A DNA stretch of 64,000 nt from Saprospiraceae bacterium. GTDB taxonomy: Bacteria > Bacteroidota > Bacteroidia > Chitinophagales > Saprospiraceae. The notes beneath the pieces are model-generated. The model had not been told where the DNA came from, made no database searches, and saw only the letters and a program-made list of their open reading frames with translations. The stretch is taken from assembly GCA_013214355.1 (NCBI GenBank), contig JABSSL010000081.1, positions 43,616 through 107,615 on the forward strand, in the 5' to 3' direction. The position numbers and the translations under genes are program-made. Of this stretch, positions 46,564 through 55,309 are shown piece by piece. The first letter of the stretch is position 1, and each line of letters opens with the position of its first letter.

Positions 46564-47493
46564 ATGAAAAAACTAATAAGTCTTAGCCTAATCCTAGCTT
46601 CTACCTTGATAGTCAAAGCACAGGATCCGCTACCCAAAGTTGTAAGTGGTAAAATTGAACGTGTTGAGAACTTCCAATCCAAGTATGTAACCGAACGAAA
46701 TGTTGATATCTGGCTACCTGAAAATTATTCTGAATCCAAAAAGTTTGCAGTCCTATATATGCACGATGGACAAATGCTCTTTGATCCTAAGAACGCTTGG
46801 AATAAACAGGCCTGGAATGTAGATGATGTAGCCACTGACTTGCTTGAGGCTGATCAAATCAAGGATTTTATTGTAGTGGGCATTTGGAATGGAGGAGCCA
46901 CTAGGCATCCTGATTACTTTCCTAAACAGCCTTTTGAATCCTTATCTAAGGCTGAGAAAGATACAGTAAATGCACAATTACACAGAGCTTCCAGAGGAAC
47001 AGCAGCGGTCTTTAATCCACAATCAGATAATTATTTAAAATTTATCGTTAAGGAATTAAAGCCATATATCGACAAGAATTACGCTGTTTCTAAAAACAGA
47101 AAAAACACCTATATAGCTGGCAGTAGCATGGGGGGGCTGATTTCAATGTATGCCATTTGCCAGTATCCTAAAGTATTTGGTGGTGCGGCCTGTTTATCCA
47201 CCCACTGGATAGGCACTTTCACTCCTGAGCATAACCCGATACCGGATGCATTCTTAAGCTACCTCAGCAATAATCTACCGAACCCGAAGAAACATAAACT
47301 ATATTTCGATTGTGGTGATCAAACGCTTGATCAGTATTATCCTAATATTCAAAAGAGAGTGGATGAAGTAATGACCGAAAAGGGCTACGGTAAAGATAAT
47401 TGGTTGACTAAATACTTCCCAGGCGAAAATCATAGCGAAGATGCCTGGAATAAAAGATTAGATATTCCAATGGTATTTCTTCTAGGAAAATAG
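46564..47493 (+). CDS. exported alpha/beta-hydrolase esterase (Esterase D type)
   Basis: A 309-residue protein with a signal peptide (LILASTLIVKA, cut about residue 19). Putative-esterase family: VLYMHDGQMLFD near residue 65, nucleophile in IAGSSMGG (S188), YFDCGDQTLDQYY for the acid and GENHSEDAW for the His. Related enzymes include enterochelin esterase, feruloyl esterase and S-formylglutathione hydrolase. Substrate unknown. It follows lpdA but after a strong terminator, so it is separately expressed, and it converges on an outer-membrane protein gene. Confidence 0.88.
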   Translation: MKKLISLSLILASTLIVKAQDPLPKVVSGKIERVENFQSKYVTERNVDIWLPENYSESKKFAVLYMHDGQMLFDPKNAWNKQAWNVDDVATDLLEADQIKDFIVVGIWNGGATRHPDYFPKQPFESLSKAEKDTVNAQLHRASRGTAAVFNPQSDNYLKFIVKELKPYIDKNYAVSKNRKNTYIAGSSMGGLISMYAICQYPKVFGGAACLSTHWIGTFTPEHNPIPDAFLSYLSNNLPNPKKHKLYFDCGDQTLDQYYPNIQKRVDEVMTEKGYGKDNWLTKYFPGENHSEDAWNKRLDIPMVFLLGK

Positions 47494-47508
47494 AAATAGA
47501 TCTCCTTT

Positions 47509-48225
47509 CTACAATGGAAAACCATAGGCCAGCATCACTCCTAGATATAAATTACGCATGCTGCTCATGCCATCTGGAATTTCGGTGAAGATATTGTTCA
47601 AACCATATCCGAAACGAAGTCGCATTTCTAACTGGTCAAACAAGAGGTAGTGCATACCTGCAATGACAGCATGGTCGTCTTGCCTCAACAGGTGAGATTC
47701 ATCAAATTCTTGTCCAGGAAAGTTTAAGGCCAGTGCTCTGACATCTGCCGTACCATCAAACTGGCCATCTAGCAAATGGGAATATTGATATCCCAAGGTT
47801 AGCATTGTTCTTCTACCCACTTGAAGACCTCCATAGATTGGCAAATCCACATACTTGTTGGAAATGGCACCGTAAACAGTCCCACGATAATTCACATTAA
47901 TAGGGAAGGGCAACCTTATCCCCAAAACGCCATCGGATATATTGTATTTTCCCGTAACTGGTGTTTGAAATTCATTGGATTTGTGCGCAAATAGAGCTCC
48001 AAAATGTAGAGATAATTTATGCGTAGCTATCCACTTCATTTCAACTCCTGTAGATGCCCTAATTCCAGGTTTCCCAGTAGCACCTTCCGGTATCTCACCA
48101 AATGGCGAACCTATCATGACACCACCTTGGGCATATACACTAATTCTACTCTGCGTCTTCGACTGAAAGACTATAGCAATGAATAAAACAAAGGTTAGGA
48201 AAAGGTTTAATAAGCGATTTTTCAT
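47509..48225 (-). CDS. outer-membrane beta-barrel-like protein
   Basis: A protein of 238 residues using the ATG at 48225, which opens on a signal peptide (MKNRLLNLFLTFVLFIAIVF). The open frame goes up to 48303 but the extra residues look non-signal-like. The mature part has alternating strands (AHKSNEFQTPVTGKY, LGIRLPFPINVNYRG, YRGTVYGAIS) and a Tyr/Gly-rich C-terminus ending in LGVMLAYGFPL, as for small Bacteroidota porin-like proteins. Function unknown. It converges with the esterase gene. Confidence 0.65.
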   Translation of the reverse strand: MKNRLLNLFLTFVLFIAIVFQSKTQSRISVYAQGGVMIGSPFGEIPEGATGKPGIRASTGVEMKWIATHKLSLHFGALFAHKSNEFQTPVTGKYNISDGVLGIRLPFPINVNYRGTVYGAISNKYVDLPIYGGLQVGRRTMLTLGYQYSHLLDGQFDGTADVRALALNFPGQEFDESHLLRQDDHAVIAGMHYLLFDQLEMRLRFGYGLNNIFTEIPDGMSSMRNLYLGVMLAYGFPL

Positions 48226-48576
48226 TCCAAACTGATTTTGGTTGCTATTAAACCCGGTAGTTGAGATATAATAATTGAGGATACGAATATAAGGATTTAT
48301 CATAGACCTAGTCGAAATCGACTAGAATAAAAAACAATCGAGGAAATAGGTTTTGTACTTAATAGAAAGTCTTATAAAATCTAAAAAAATTAAACAACTT
48401 TATATACCGTATTCAAGCCAATAAGCAATCATAAAAAACAAAAATAAAGTATATTACAATATAATTAACTGAAAATTATATAATAACTAGAATTTTTAGT
48501 AAATTCAAGTATCATTCATAATTGGGAATTATGTTGTCCTAAGCTTGACATCATATTCTCATTAAAAACATAGTTT

Positions 48577-48663
48577 ATGAGTCCGCCATACTCGTTTCAG
48601 GCAGAAGATGAATGTCTTTTGCCTACTCAGCAGCAGGATATGATGCGTAAAACTCGTTATTAA
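48577..48663 (+). CDS. candidate 28-residue peptide
   Basis: An ATG ORF within the small transcription unit, ending TAA. Sequence starts MSPPYSFQAEDECLLPTQQQ. It contains one Cys, acidic and Gln-rich residues, no signal peptide or TM helix. No Shine-Dalgarno is evident. Because a stable hairpin covers its codons 8-16, it may instead be incidental to an RNA. Confidence 0.25.
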   Translation: MSPPYSFQAEDECLLPTQQQDMMRKTRY

Positions 48664-48777
48664 ACCGGGTGTAATTCCATTTCCTTACAATGGTAGCACA
48701 ACAAGAAATTGAGAAATAGCAATACCGAGTGCATTCTGATTTTTCAGTCTCGTTAATTGCGTCATCATTTTCTGAAC

Positions 48778-48812
48778 AAAAAAGCTCAGCTATTCTTAGC
48801 TGAGCTTTTTTG
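48778..48812. terminator. bidirectional terminator
   Basis: AAAAAAGCTCAGCTA pairs perfectly with TAGCTGAGCTTTTTT around TTCT. It ends the plus-strand small unit and serves the minus-strand nadK gene. Confidence 0.85.
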
Positions 48813-48854
48813 TTTTATCCCTGTCTCCAGTCACCTTATCTATTGTTCTTACCA

Positions 48855-49736
48855 CTAATTCCGCTGATCCACGCCCCAAGCTAATTTTTCTCGAATAGTA
48901 TTTAAGAAATCATCATCCTGTGGACGTACTAGCCGCGCCTTGAAATTATTCCGGCGCACCGCCAATTGGTGAGCGGCGGTGATAGGTTCAAACCTAGAGT
49001 CTAAGGTGCAAAGAAAATTCTCCGCACGCCCTTCAATTTCAAATGAAATGACCGAATCATCTGAAATGACAATGGGTCGGACATTAAGATTGTGAGGCGC
49101 AACGGGTGTAATCACAAAATTACCCGATCTTGGAAAAATAATTGGGCCGCCACAACTTAAGGAATAACCTGTCGAACCAGTAGGAGTTGCCACAATAATC
49201 CCATCCGCCCAATAAGAGTTCAGATAAGATCCATTGATAAAGGTATGTATGGTAATCATAGAAGAGGTTTCCCTCTTCAGCAAAGTACAGTCATTTAAGG
49301 CAAAAGGAATATCTTGAAAAACAGGTAGGTTGGACTCCAGGTAAAGCATGTCTCGTTCGTCAATGTAGTACATGCCTCGCTTTATAATCTGAATGGCCTC
49401 TGTAATTTTCGTCTTCTCTATGCTGGCTAAAAAACCAAGTCTTCCCAGATTAATTCCCAGAATTGGCACTTCACTTCCTCTAACATAAGTCAGAGCATCC
49501 AGTATCGTCCCATCCCCACCCAAGGTCAGGCAAAAATCTAGCTTCTTTACTGTAAAATCTAAATGATTCTCGAACACCCCTACATCTCGTTTCAAGTCGA
49601 CCTTACCTTTCAACTGTTCCAGATAGGGTCCGAAAACGTAGCTATTAATCCCTTCCTTATGTAACACATCGAATAGGTGCTGTACATGAGGAATATCTTT
49701 CTCCTTCAAGACCTTGCTAAAGACTACAATTTGCAT
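48855..49736 (-). CDS. nadK: NAD kinase
   Basis: A 293-residue NAD kinase. The family signature GGDGTILDAL (G73-G74-D75-G76) and the NAD-binding ATPTGSTGYSLSCGGP block are present, as is INLGRLGFLA. It makes NADP+ from NAD+ using ATP, and is cytosolic. The ATG at 49736 is 1 nt from the stop of the upstream Omp85 gene, so the two form an operon. Normal length. Confidence 0.96.
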   Translation of the reverse strand: MQIVVFSKVLKEKDIPHVQHLFDVLHKEGINSYVFGPYLEQLKGKVDLKRDVGVFENHLDFTVKKLDFCLTLGGDGTILDALTYVRGSEVPILGINLGRLGFLASIEKTKITEAIQIIKRGMYYIDERDMLYLESNLPVFQDIPFALNDCTLLKRETSSMITIHTFINGSYLNSYWADGIIVATPTGSTGYSLSCGGPIIFPRSGNFVITPVAPHNLNVRPIVISDDSVISFEIEGRAENFLCTLDSRFEPITAAHQLAVRRNNFKARLVRPQDDDFLNTIREKLAWGVDQRN

Positions 49737-49737
49737 G

Positions 49738-51159
49738 CTAAATATTGGTGTTCACATGTAAAAATAGACCTTTTTCCCACAAATGATTAAAGCTGTATTG
49801 TATTTGGATTACCTTATCATAGAATAGAACAATGTCAAGGCCTATTCCCCCTCCCCAAAGAAATCGATCACTGAAGGGATTTGCTTCTCTGGTATATGGA
49901 TCATGCGCATAACCAAAGCCGCTGTTGGCAGATAAGAACATCTTGATTGGCATTTTCCTGAAAGCCTTTAGTGGCATCAGTTTTCCAAAATTCCAGGTCC
50001 TTTCATAAAACTTATGGCGTATAAAAGGCCTGGCTAAAGCCATATCTAGACCATCAATTATATACAACTCATAACCATAGAGGTTGTTTTGACTAAAGCC
50101 AATTGCTCTATAGTCGTTATAGGGCTGCCTAGAACGAATTAGGGAAATTTTCCCCCCGGTTCGTATCCCAGCGCTCCATCTTCTAGAAAGTGGTAGATAA
50201 AAATCGTAATTGGCATTCAAAGTCATGCCGTCGCGATCACCAAATATCCCCAGTCCTGTTTTGGTTACTTCTGTGGAAAACAAAACACCTTCAATAGGGT
50301 AGGCTCTAACATCTCGGCGATCATATACAAAGCGGTACCAAAGGGTAAAGGAACGCTGTATACTCCTCGCTCCTAAATAGAAGTCAGGATTTAACTCTTT
50401 CGAAATAGCATCTCCTACCCGATTCTGTTCAAACCGCAAACGAAAATTATGAAATAAATGATGCCCGGGTCGATAGACTAGCCCTCCTTCCGCTCTAAAA
50501 CGCTGATACAGAAAATTATTTTCTGGTGAGCGGAAAAACTCCTGTTTATTCCCAACCGTCAAATAGTTTAGCTCCCTATTTTGAGCAAAAGATACCTCCG
50601 CCTCAAAACCTAAGGTTTGCTGTTTGTTGAAAAAGGGTAAGCTATAATTCGCAGAATAACTACGGGTATAACCGTATGTAGCGGTAAGTTTAAATTTATC
50701 TCTCCGACCTGTAAAATTGAGATGGGTGAATTCTATTCCAAAATTCAGTCGATCTAATGAGCGATTTTGATCATTCCACCAAACATTAAAATTTCGATCT
50801 ATCAACTCAATCACAGGAACGGGATAAATAAACCAGGCCTCTGCTACCTCGACGTGAAGATGCACTTTGTTCGTACTCCCTTCCCAATTCTTAAAAATAA
50901 TATTGGCCTGATTAAATAGGCCTGTATTCATGATTAGTTGCTCACTCTGCTCCAAGGTTTTTTCCAAGACAGAAACAGCAATGGAATCACCTTGCTTGAA
51001 CAACAACTCTCGAAAGATAACCTCAGTTCTTGTTCTGTGATTTCCTTCTAGACTAATAGAATCAACGTATACAAATGGTAATTGCGCCTGCACCTCAAAC
51101 ACGCACCCCAAAATGAAAAAACATAAGCTCCAATAACGCCTTCCCTTCATGCTTAACAA
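49738..51159 (-). CDS. single-POTRA Omp85/BamA-like outer-membrane protein
   Basis: A 473-residue protein with a signal peptide (LGCVFEVQA). One POTRA-like domain lies at about 29-105 (VYVDSISLEGNHRTRTEVIFRE is its start; here I cite only VDSISLEGNH). A 16-strand-type barrel follows, with the YRFVYDRRDVRAYPIEG segment and the C-terminal LFLHVNTNI. It belongs with BamA/TamA relatives in fold, but is much shorter than BamA (five POTRA). It probably inserts or exports another protein or is a simple barrel. It is in an operon with nadK (1-nt gap), which is downstream. Confidence 0.82.
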   Translation of the reverse strand: MLSMKGRRYWSLCFFILGCVFEVQAQLPFVYVDSISLEGNHRTRTEVIFRELLFKQGDSIAVSVLEKTLEQSEQLIMNTGLFNQANIIFKNWEGSTNKVHLHVEVAEAWFIYPVPVIELIDRNFNVWWNDQNRSLDRLNFGIEFTHLNFTGRRDKFKLTATYGYTRSYSANYSLPFFNKQQTLGFEAEVSFAQNRELNYLTVGNKQEFFRSPENNFLYQRFRAEGGLVYRPGHHLFHNFRLRFEQNRVGDAISKELNPDFYLGARSIQRSFTLWYRFVYDRRDVRAYPIEGVLFSTEVTKTGLGIFGDRDGMTLNANYDFYLPLSRRWSAGIRTGGKISLIRSRQPYNDYRAIGFSQNNLYGYELYIIDGLDMALARPFIRHKFYERTWNFGKLMPLKAFRKMPIKMFLSANSGFGYAHDPYTREANPFSDRFLWGGGIGLDIVLFYDKVIQIQYSFNHLWEKGLFLHVNTNI

Positions 51160-51249
51160 TATACATTTTTTGTCTCCGGTGCCTCGCTAATAAACGACAA
51201 AGTCCACTAATTTAATGCGGTAAAAAGATAGCTTTGTAGCCTAGAATAC

Positions 51250-52335
51250 CTACAGCATAGCTTTACAAGCTTCATATAAATCTTGCCAATCTTTTCGTTC
51301 TCTAACTACCGTCTCCAAGTATTCTTGCCAAACTATTTTATCCTGTACGGGATCCTTGACAATAGCACCTGTCAAACTAGCGGCAAGGTCAGCGGCTTTT
51401 ACCTCTCCGTCTCCAAAATGCACAGCCAAAGCCTGTCCGCTATTCATTACGGAAATAGCCTCTGCTGTACTTAGGGTACTGGTCGGGACCTTCAATTTTG
51501 TCCGGCCGTCTGCTGTTTTTCCAGTACGTAATTCTCGAAATATGGTTACTAAACGCTGGATTTCAGCTATAGTATCGGTCTGCTTTGGCAGATCTAAGTG
51601 ACGCCCCAATTCTCCCACGCGTTGTTGTACAATCTTCACCTCCTCTTCTAGACTTGAAGGCAGTGGCATCACCACCGTATTGAATCGTCTCCGCAAGGCG
51701 CTTGATAGTTCATTCACTCCTTTATCTCGATCATTCGCCGTAGCAATCAAATTAAACCCTTGCCGGGCTTGTACCTCCGTGTTTAACTCGGGTACAGGCA
51801 TCATTTTTTCGGAAAGAATGGTAATCAAGGCATCTTGCACATCGGACGGAATTCTGGTTAATTCCTCCACCCTCGTAATCTTCCCTTCTTGCATAGCCGT
51901 CATAATGGGGCTAGGAACCAAAGCCTTTTCACTTGGACCTTCCGCTAATAAGCGAGCATAATTCCAACCATATCGCAGTGCTTCCTCACTCATCCCTGCC
52001 GTTCCTTGCACCAGCAAGGTAGAGGTTCCTGAGATAGCAGCCGTTAGATGCTCTGATACCCAAGTCTTAGCTGTTCCTGGAATCCCAACCAAGAGCAATG
52101 CTCTGTCTGTGACCAAAGTTGCCACTGCCACCTCGATCAATCTACGACTACCGAAATACTTCGTTGTGATTTGAGTTCCATCCTCTAACTCTCCACCTAA
52201 TAGATAGGTCACTACAGCTCCTGGAGATAAATTCCACTGTGGAGGTTTCTTATTTTTGTCGACGGCAGCCAAGGCTTTCAACTCATCGGCATAAGCCTCT
52301 TCAGCATGGGGACGAAGAACGGTCGATTCAGACAT
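51250..52335 (-). CDS. MoxR-type AAA+ ATPase
   Basis: A 361-residue MoxR-family ATPase using the ATG at 52335, which gives the family-like start MSESTVLRPHAEEAY; the longer frame to 52401 adds an unlikely 22 residues. Walker A is VGIPGTAKT (84-91), Walker B-like LTRIPSDVQDALITIL, sensor 1 ATANDRD, arginine finger ALRRRFN. It matches the MoxR ATPases that partner with DUF5682, DUF5691, VWA and SWIM proteins. DUF5691 is 1.4 kb away on the same strand; DUF5682 is 37 kb away. ATP-driven remodelling of an unknown target is the inference. Confidence 0.9.
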   Translation of the reverse strand: MSESTVLRPHAEEAYADELKALAAVDKNKKPPQWNLSPGAVVTYLLGGELEDGTQITTKYFGSRRLIEVAVATLVTDRALLLVGIPGTAKTWVSEHLTAAISGTSTLLVQGTAGMSEEALRYGWNYARLLAEGPSEKALVPSPIMTAMQEGKITRVEELTRIPSDVQDALITILSEKMMPVPELNTEVQARQGFNLIATANDRDKGVNELSSALRRRFNTVVMPLPSSLEEEVKIVQQRVGELGRHLDLPKQTDTIAEIQRLVTIFRELRTGKTADGRTKLKVPTSTLSTAEAISVMNSGQALAVHFGDGEVKAADLAASLTGAIVKDPVQDKIVWQEYLETVVRERKDWQDLYEACKAML

Positions 52336-52473
52336 AGGGAGAACCCTTTTTTTAGCGAATTTAATTTTGCAATATAAGGAGGATTTAATGAAAGGTATCA
52401 TTCAAAAATGATTCCAATTCAGAACTTTTGATTTCCTTCGCGATAAGATTACCAACTTTTAAACCGAATCAAA

Positions 52474-53247
52474 ATGGATAATTCTTGGATCAAAGCTAAA
52501 GTAGCAATTGTAACGGGTGGAGCCTCAGGAATAGGGCAAGCTATTGCCATGGAAGCCGCAAGGATGGGAGCTATTTCCGTAATCGCAGATATTGATGAAG
52601 AGAAAGGATTGCAGACAGCTGCCAGTATCAAAGAAGATGGTGGAAAGGCCCATTATATCCGTACGGATGTCACTTCGACGGAGTCTGCCTTAACCCTTAG
52701 AGCAAAAGCCAAAGAATTGGGCCCGATCCAGTTTTTAGCGAATTCCGCCGGTTTGCAGACTTATGGAACCGTTGATTCTACTTCCGAGGAAAGTTGGAAT
52801 AAAACCCTCGATGTCAACCTCAAGAGCATGTTCTTGGTGAGTAAGCAGATCCTACCAGAAATTAGAAGTAATGGAGGGGGAGGAATAGTTCATATTAGCT
52901 CTATTCAAGGAATGCGCTGTCAAAAAAATGTCCTAGCCTACGCCACTGCCAAGGGTGCCGTCATAGCCATGACCCGCTCAATGGGTCTAGATCATGCAGC
53001 AGAAGGCATTTTCGTAAACTGTATTTGTCCCGGCTCCATTGACACGCCTCTCCTGCGTTACGGCGCAGGCCAACATGGTCCAGTCGAAGAAGTACTAAAA
53101 GAATGGGGCAATCATCACCCCATTGGAAGAATAGGTACAGCCACTGAAATCGCCAAAACCACATTATTCCTATGGAGTCCAAATTCGAATTTCATTGTAG
53201 GACAATCCATTGTTGCGGATGGCGGCTTAGGGAGTATTATTTTGTAA
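52474..53247 (+). CDS. short-chain dehydrogenase/reductase
   Basis: A 257-residue classical SDR: cofactor loop VTGGASGIGQAIA, the NNAG-equivalent position reads LANSAG, catalytic Ser in VHISSIQ, YATAKG with the Y-x-x-x-K pair, and a C-terminal IVGQSIVADGG. It probably uses NAD(H), since an acidic residue follows the second strand (VIADIDEEK). Substrate unknown. It is divergent from the MoxR gene and in an operon with the YecM-like gene (16-bp gap). Confidence 0.92.
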   Translation: MDNSWIKAKVAIVTGGASGIGQAIAMEAARMGAISVIADIDEEKGLQTAASIKEDGGKAHYIRTDVTSTESALTLRAKAKELGPIQFLANSAGLQTYGTVDSTSEESWNKTLDVNLKSMFLVSKQILPEIRSNGGGGIVHISSIQGMRCQKNVLAYATAKGAVIAMTRSMGLDHAAEGIFVNCICPGSIDTPLLRYGAGQHGPVEEVLKEWGNHHPIGRIGTATEIAKTTLFLWSPNSNFIVGQSIVADGGLGSIIL

Positions 53248-53263
53248 CAGTAATTAAAGGATA

Positions 53264-53755
53264 ATGCCAGAACAAATTCTCGGACCAGTCACGCCCTTCT
53301 TGGATCAAATATTTCAACACCTTAAAGAGGATCAAATTGACGTAGACTCCTTTGAACTGGATCATATCTGTTATCGAGTAGCCACAAAAGAGAAATATAT
53401 CAAGCTAAAGCAACAGCTTTCAGCCTATGGCGAATTACTAACAGAAACAATGATAGGAGGTAGACCTATAGCAACCTTCAAGCTTCATCAACCGTACGAG
53501 TATCAGAACCGGAAAATATATTGTCTGGAGCTGCCTTCTCCTAAAGAAGGTAGTCCCTACCTAGAAGGATATGAACATGTAGAATTTGTGATTAAGGACT
53601 CGTTTGAGGATTTCATGAGCAAATATTCCCATTTACCATTCAAAACGAAAGGCATGCAAAAGGCAGTAAATCCAGAAATCAGTCGGAAATATTCCAACTC
53701 CAGCGTAAAATTTCATCACCATCCTATAGAATATGTCATCAAGTATCTTGATTAG
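53264..53755 (+). CDS. YecM-like VOC-fold protein
   Basis: A 163-residue protein of the YecM group in the vicinal-oxygen-chelate superfamily. Metal-site residues appear in ELDHICYRV, EGYEHVEFV and KFHHHPIEYV, and the TMIGGRPIATFKL block is shared with E. coli YecM. It is likely a metal-binding cytosolic protein; its reaction is not known. It follows the SDR gene and converges on the DUF5691 gene with an 11-bp gap. Confidence 0.85.
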   Translation: MPEQILGPVTPFLDQIFQHLKEDQIDVDSFELDHICYRVATKEKYIKLKQQLSAYGELLTETMIGGRPIATFKLHQPYEYQNRKIYCLELPSPKEGSPYLEGYEHVEFVIKDSFEDFMSKYSHLPFKTKGMQKAVNPEISRKYSNSSVKFHHHPIEYVIKYLD

Positions 53756-53766
53756 GATCGATGGCA

Positions 53767-55299
53767 CTACTTTTCTTGTAGGGCGGTAATCATATCCTTA
53801 CGGAAAGATAAAGTTCTAAGGAAACGTTGCACAGCTGCCTCCCACCGCGGCCATACAGGGGAATGATAAGGCCAATCTCGACTGAATGCGTCAATCAAAG
53901 AAGGAGGAATATTGTAAGCTGCAGATTCTAGAATTCGTTGGTAATGCAATAGATTCCAGAAAAAGGTCTGTGTTTCTGACATCCACTGCCGAAATCCTTC
54001 AATCACCATTCGAGATAGTTGCTCGTTCCAGGCAAAATCTCGCAACAATAACATTCTAGTCACAATGTGATTTTCCTCCTCTAACATGGATCCATTGTAC
54101 TGCAGGTAATAGTAAGTGATATCATTAAAGGTAGCTGGGGAAAGTAGCTTTCCCACTTTTCGAACATCAGCCACCGCCCAAGTATTTGCCAGCCCTCGCC
54201 CTACTTCATGACGTACTAGCTGTTCAGCCCAATCAGCATTCTGATGCCTAATAATAGCAGCAACCAATGCCTGTCCAAGCACATCTCCTAAATGGCTTTC
54301 ATAAAAGGCTGCAATTATATTCCTTGGTTTTGCTGAGAGATATTCTTCCCAAAAGGAGGGGGCAATTCGACTAACTACAGCTGCCACCCACGATGCTTTC
54401 ACTCCACTCCCAAACTTCTTCTTAGCCTTAGTTAAGTCGATGCCATAATCTTCCGTAGCCGAAGGTAGTTCATCAGGAAGCCGTATGCTAACGACCAGTT
54501 TTTCATGTGCTTCAAAGAAGGGCTTAATTTGATCAAATAAGGCTTGAGAAAAACTAGAACTAGGAAGGCTAGCCAAGAGATCCCGTGCTTTCAATCGTAC
54601 CTCCTTACGCTTATCTTCCTTTACATCATCCAAAAAGGCTTCATCTGATGGAACTAAATTTTTTTCCAATACCTCAAGAAATTCCAACTTAAGTCTGAAA
54701 TCCAGTAAAGACCATTCTGTTTCCAATAAAGCTATAGCCTGCTCAGGTTCTGATTTGTGTAGATGTTCAAACAATAACTTTTTACCCCTGGGTCCAGTAC
54801 TGTACCAATCCATGCCTTCAGCTGGCGAAGCTAGGCCATGCCATGCTGGATTTAGTTGAATCAACCAGCGAGCCCTTTCATCCAATCGATCCGATAATAC
54901 TTCCCACATGGCAGCATCTTTCAAACTTGCTTCAAAGATCTCTGGTAAAAACTCTGGGGGTAATTGTTTATCCTGCCGAAGCATGTGAAGTAGAAATTCA
55001 TTCAAGGCATGAGGGTGGGTCCCATCAAGAATTTTTCTGAGCATTCGGATAACTCGGAAACTACAGATTTGAGTGGTAGGAGAAATATTGATTTGTGCAG
55101 GTAGCGTTCCTTCGTGCTTGGGAATAATCAGTCCAGCTTTTCGCATCTGATTGAAAACAGCAGCACTGTCTAGGAGCAGTTGATCTGCCGAAGAGGTAGT
55201 ATCCATACCTCTCGCGGCCAATACATCCATGATATTCTCGGGAATAGCTGTTTGATCGGTGCCAATTAGGGCTATTCTAGCAAGTTCTGCCCAAATCAT
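53767..55299 (-). CDS. DUF5691 family protein (MoxR-system component)
   Basis: A 510-residue alpha-helical protein, recognised as DUF5691 by its start (ELARIALIGTDQTAIP) and by its HEAT-like helical body with WLIQLNPAWHGLA. No signal peptide or TM helices. In other bacteria DUF5691 lies with MoxR, DUF5682, VWA and SWIM-domain genes; here it is 1.4 kb from the MoxR gene, behind an SDR/YecM pair on the other strand. It is last in an operon YkvA-PepP-DUF5691 (10-bp gap from pepP). Role unknown. Confidence 0.82.
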   Translation of the reverse strand: MIWAELARIALIGTDQTAIPENIMDVLAARGMDTTSSADQLLLDSAAVFNQMRKAGLIIPKHEGTLPAQINISPTTQICSFRVIRMLRKILDGTHPHALNEFLLHMLRQDKQLPPEFLPEIFEASLKDAAMWEVLSDRLDERARWLIQLNPAWHGLASPAEGMDWYSTGPRGKKLLFEHLHKSEPEQAIALLETEWSLLDFRLKLEFLEVLEKNLVPSDEAFLDDVKEDKRKEVRLKARDLLASLPSSSFSQALFDQIKPFFEAHEKLVVSIRLPDELPSATEDYGIDLTKAKKKFGSGVKASWVAAVVSRIAPSFWEEYLSAKPRNIIAAFYESHLGDVLGQALVAAIIRHQNADWAEQLVRHEVGRGLANTWAVADVRKVGKLLSPATFNDITYYYLQYNGSMLEEENHIVTRMLLLRDFAWNEQLSRMVIEGFRQWMSETQTFFWNLLHYQRILESAAYNIPPSLIDAFSRDWPYHSPVWPRWEAAVQRFLRTLSFRKDMITALQEK

Positions 55300-55309
55300 C
55301 AGCCTGCAG

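Larger units (their letters stand above)
48541..48812 (+). ncRNA. orphan small transcription unit, possibly sRNA or small-peptide mRNA
   Basis: A TTGAC element (48545) is followed after about 20 nt by TAGTTTAT (48571), a loose match to the Bacteroidota promoter. A 10-bp hairpin follows at 48599-48624 (AGGCAGAAGA/TCTTTTGCCT, loop TGAATG). A 28-codon ORF (48577-48663, MSPPYSFQAEDECLLPTQQQ and 8 more residues) overlaps the hairpin. A strong U-rich terminator at 48778-48812 ends it. I cannot assign it to 6S, tmRNA or another family. Confidence 0.45.
48226..48854. other. 629-bp intergenic region
   Basis: From about 48340 to 48540 it is markedly AT-rich, unlike its neighbours. It then holds a candidate small transcription unit (48541-48812). 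Apart from those I see nothing: no other ORF of note. Confidence 0.6.

Noticed and set aside
48541..48812. tmRNA or 6S RNA assignment for the small unit
   Set aside because: No tRNA-like end or the conserved large bulge could be shown by eye, so only a generic ncRNA label was kept.
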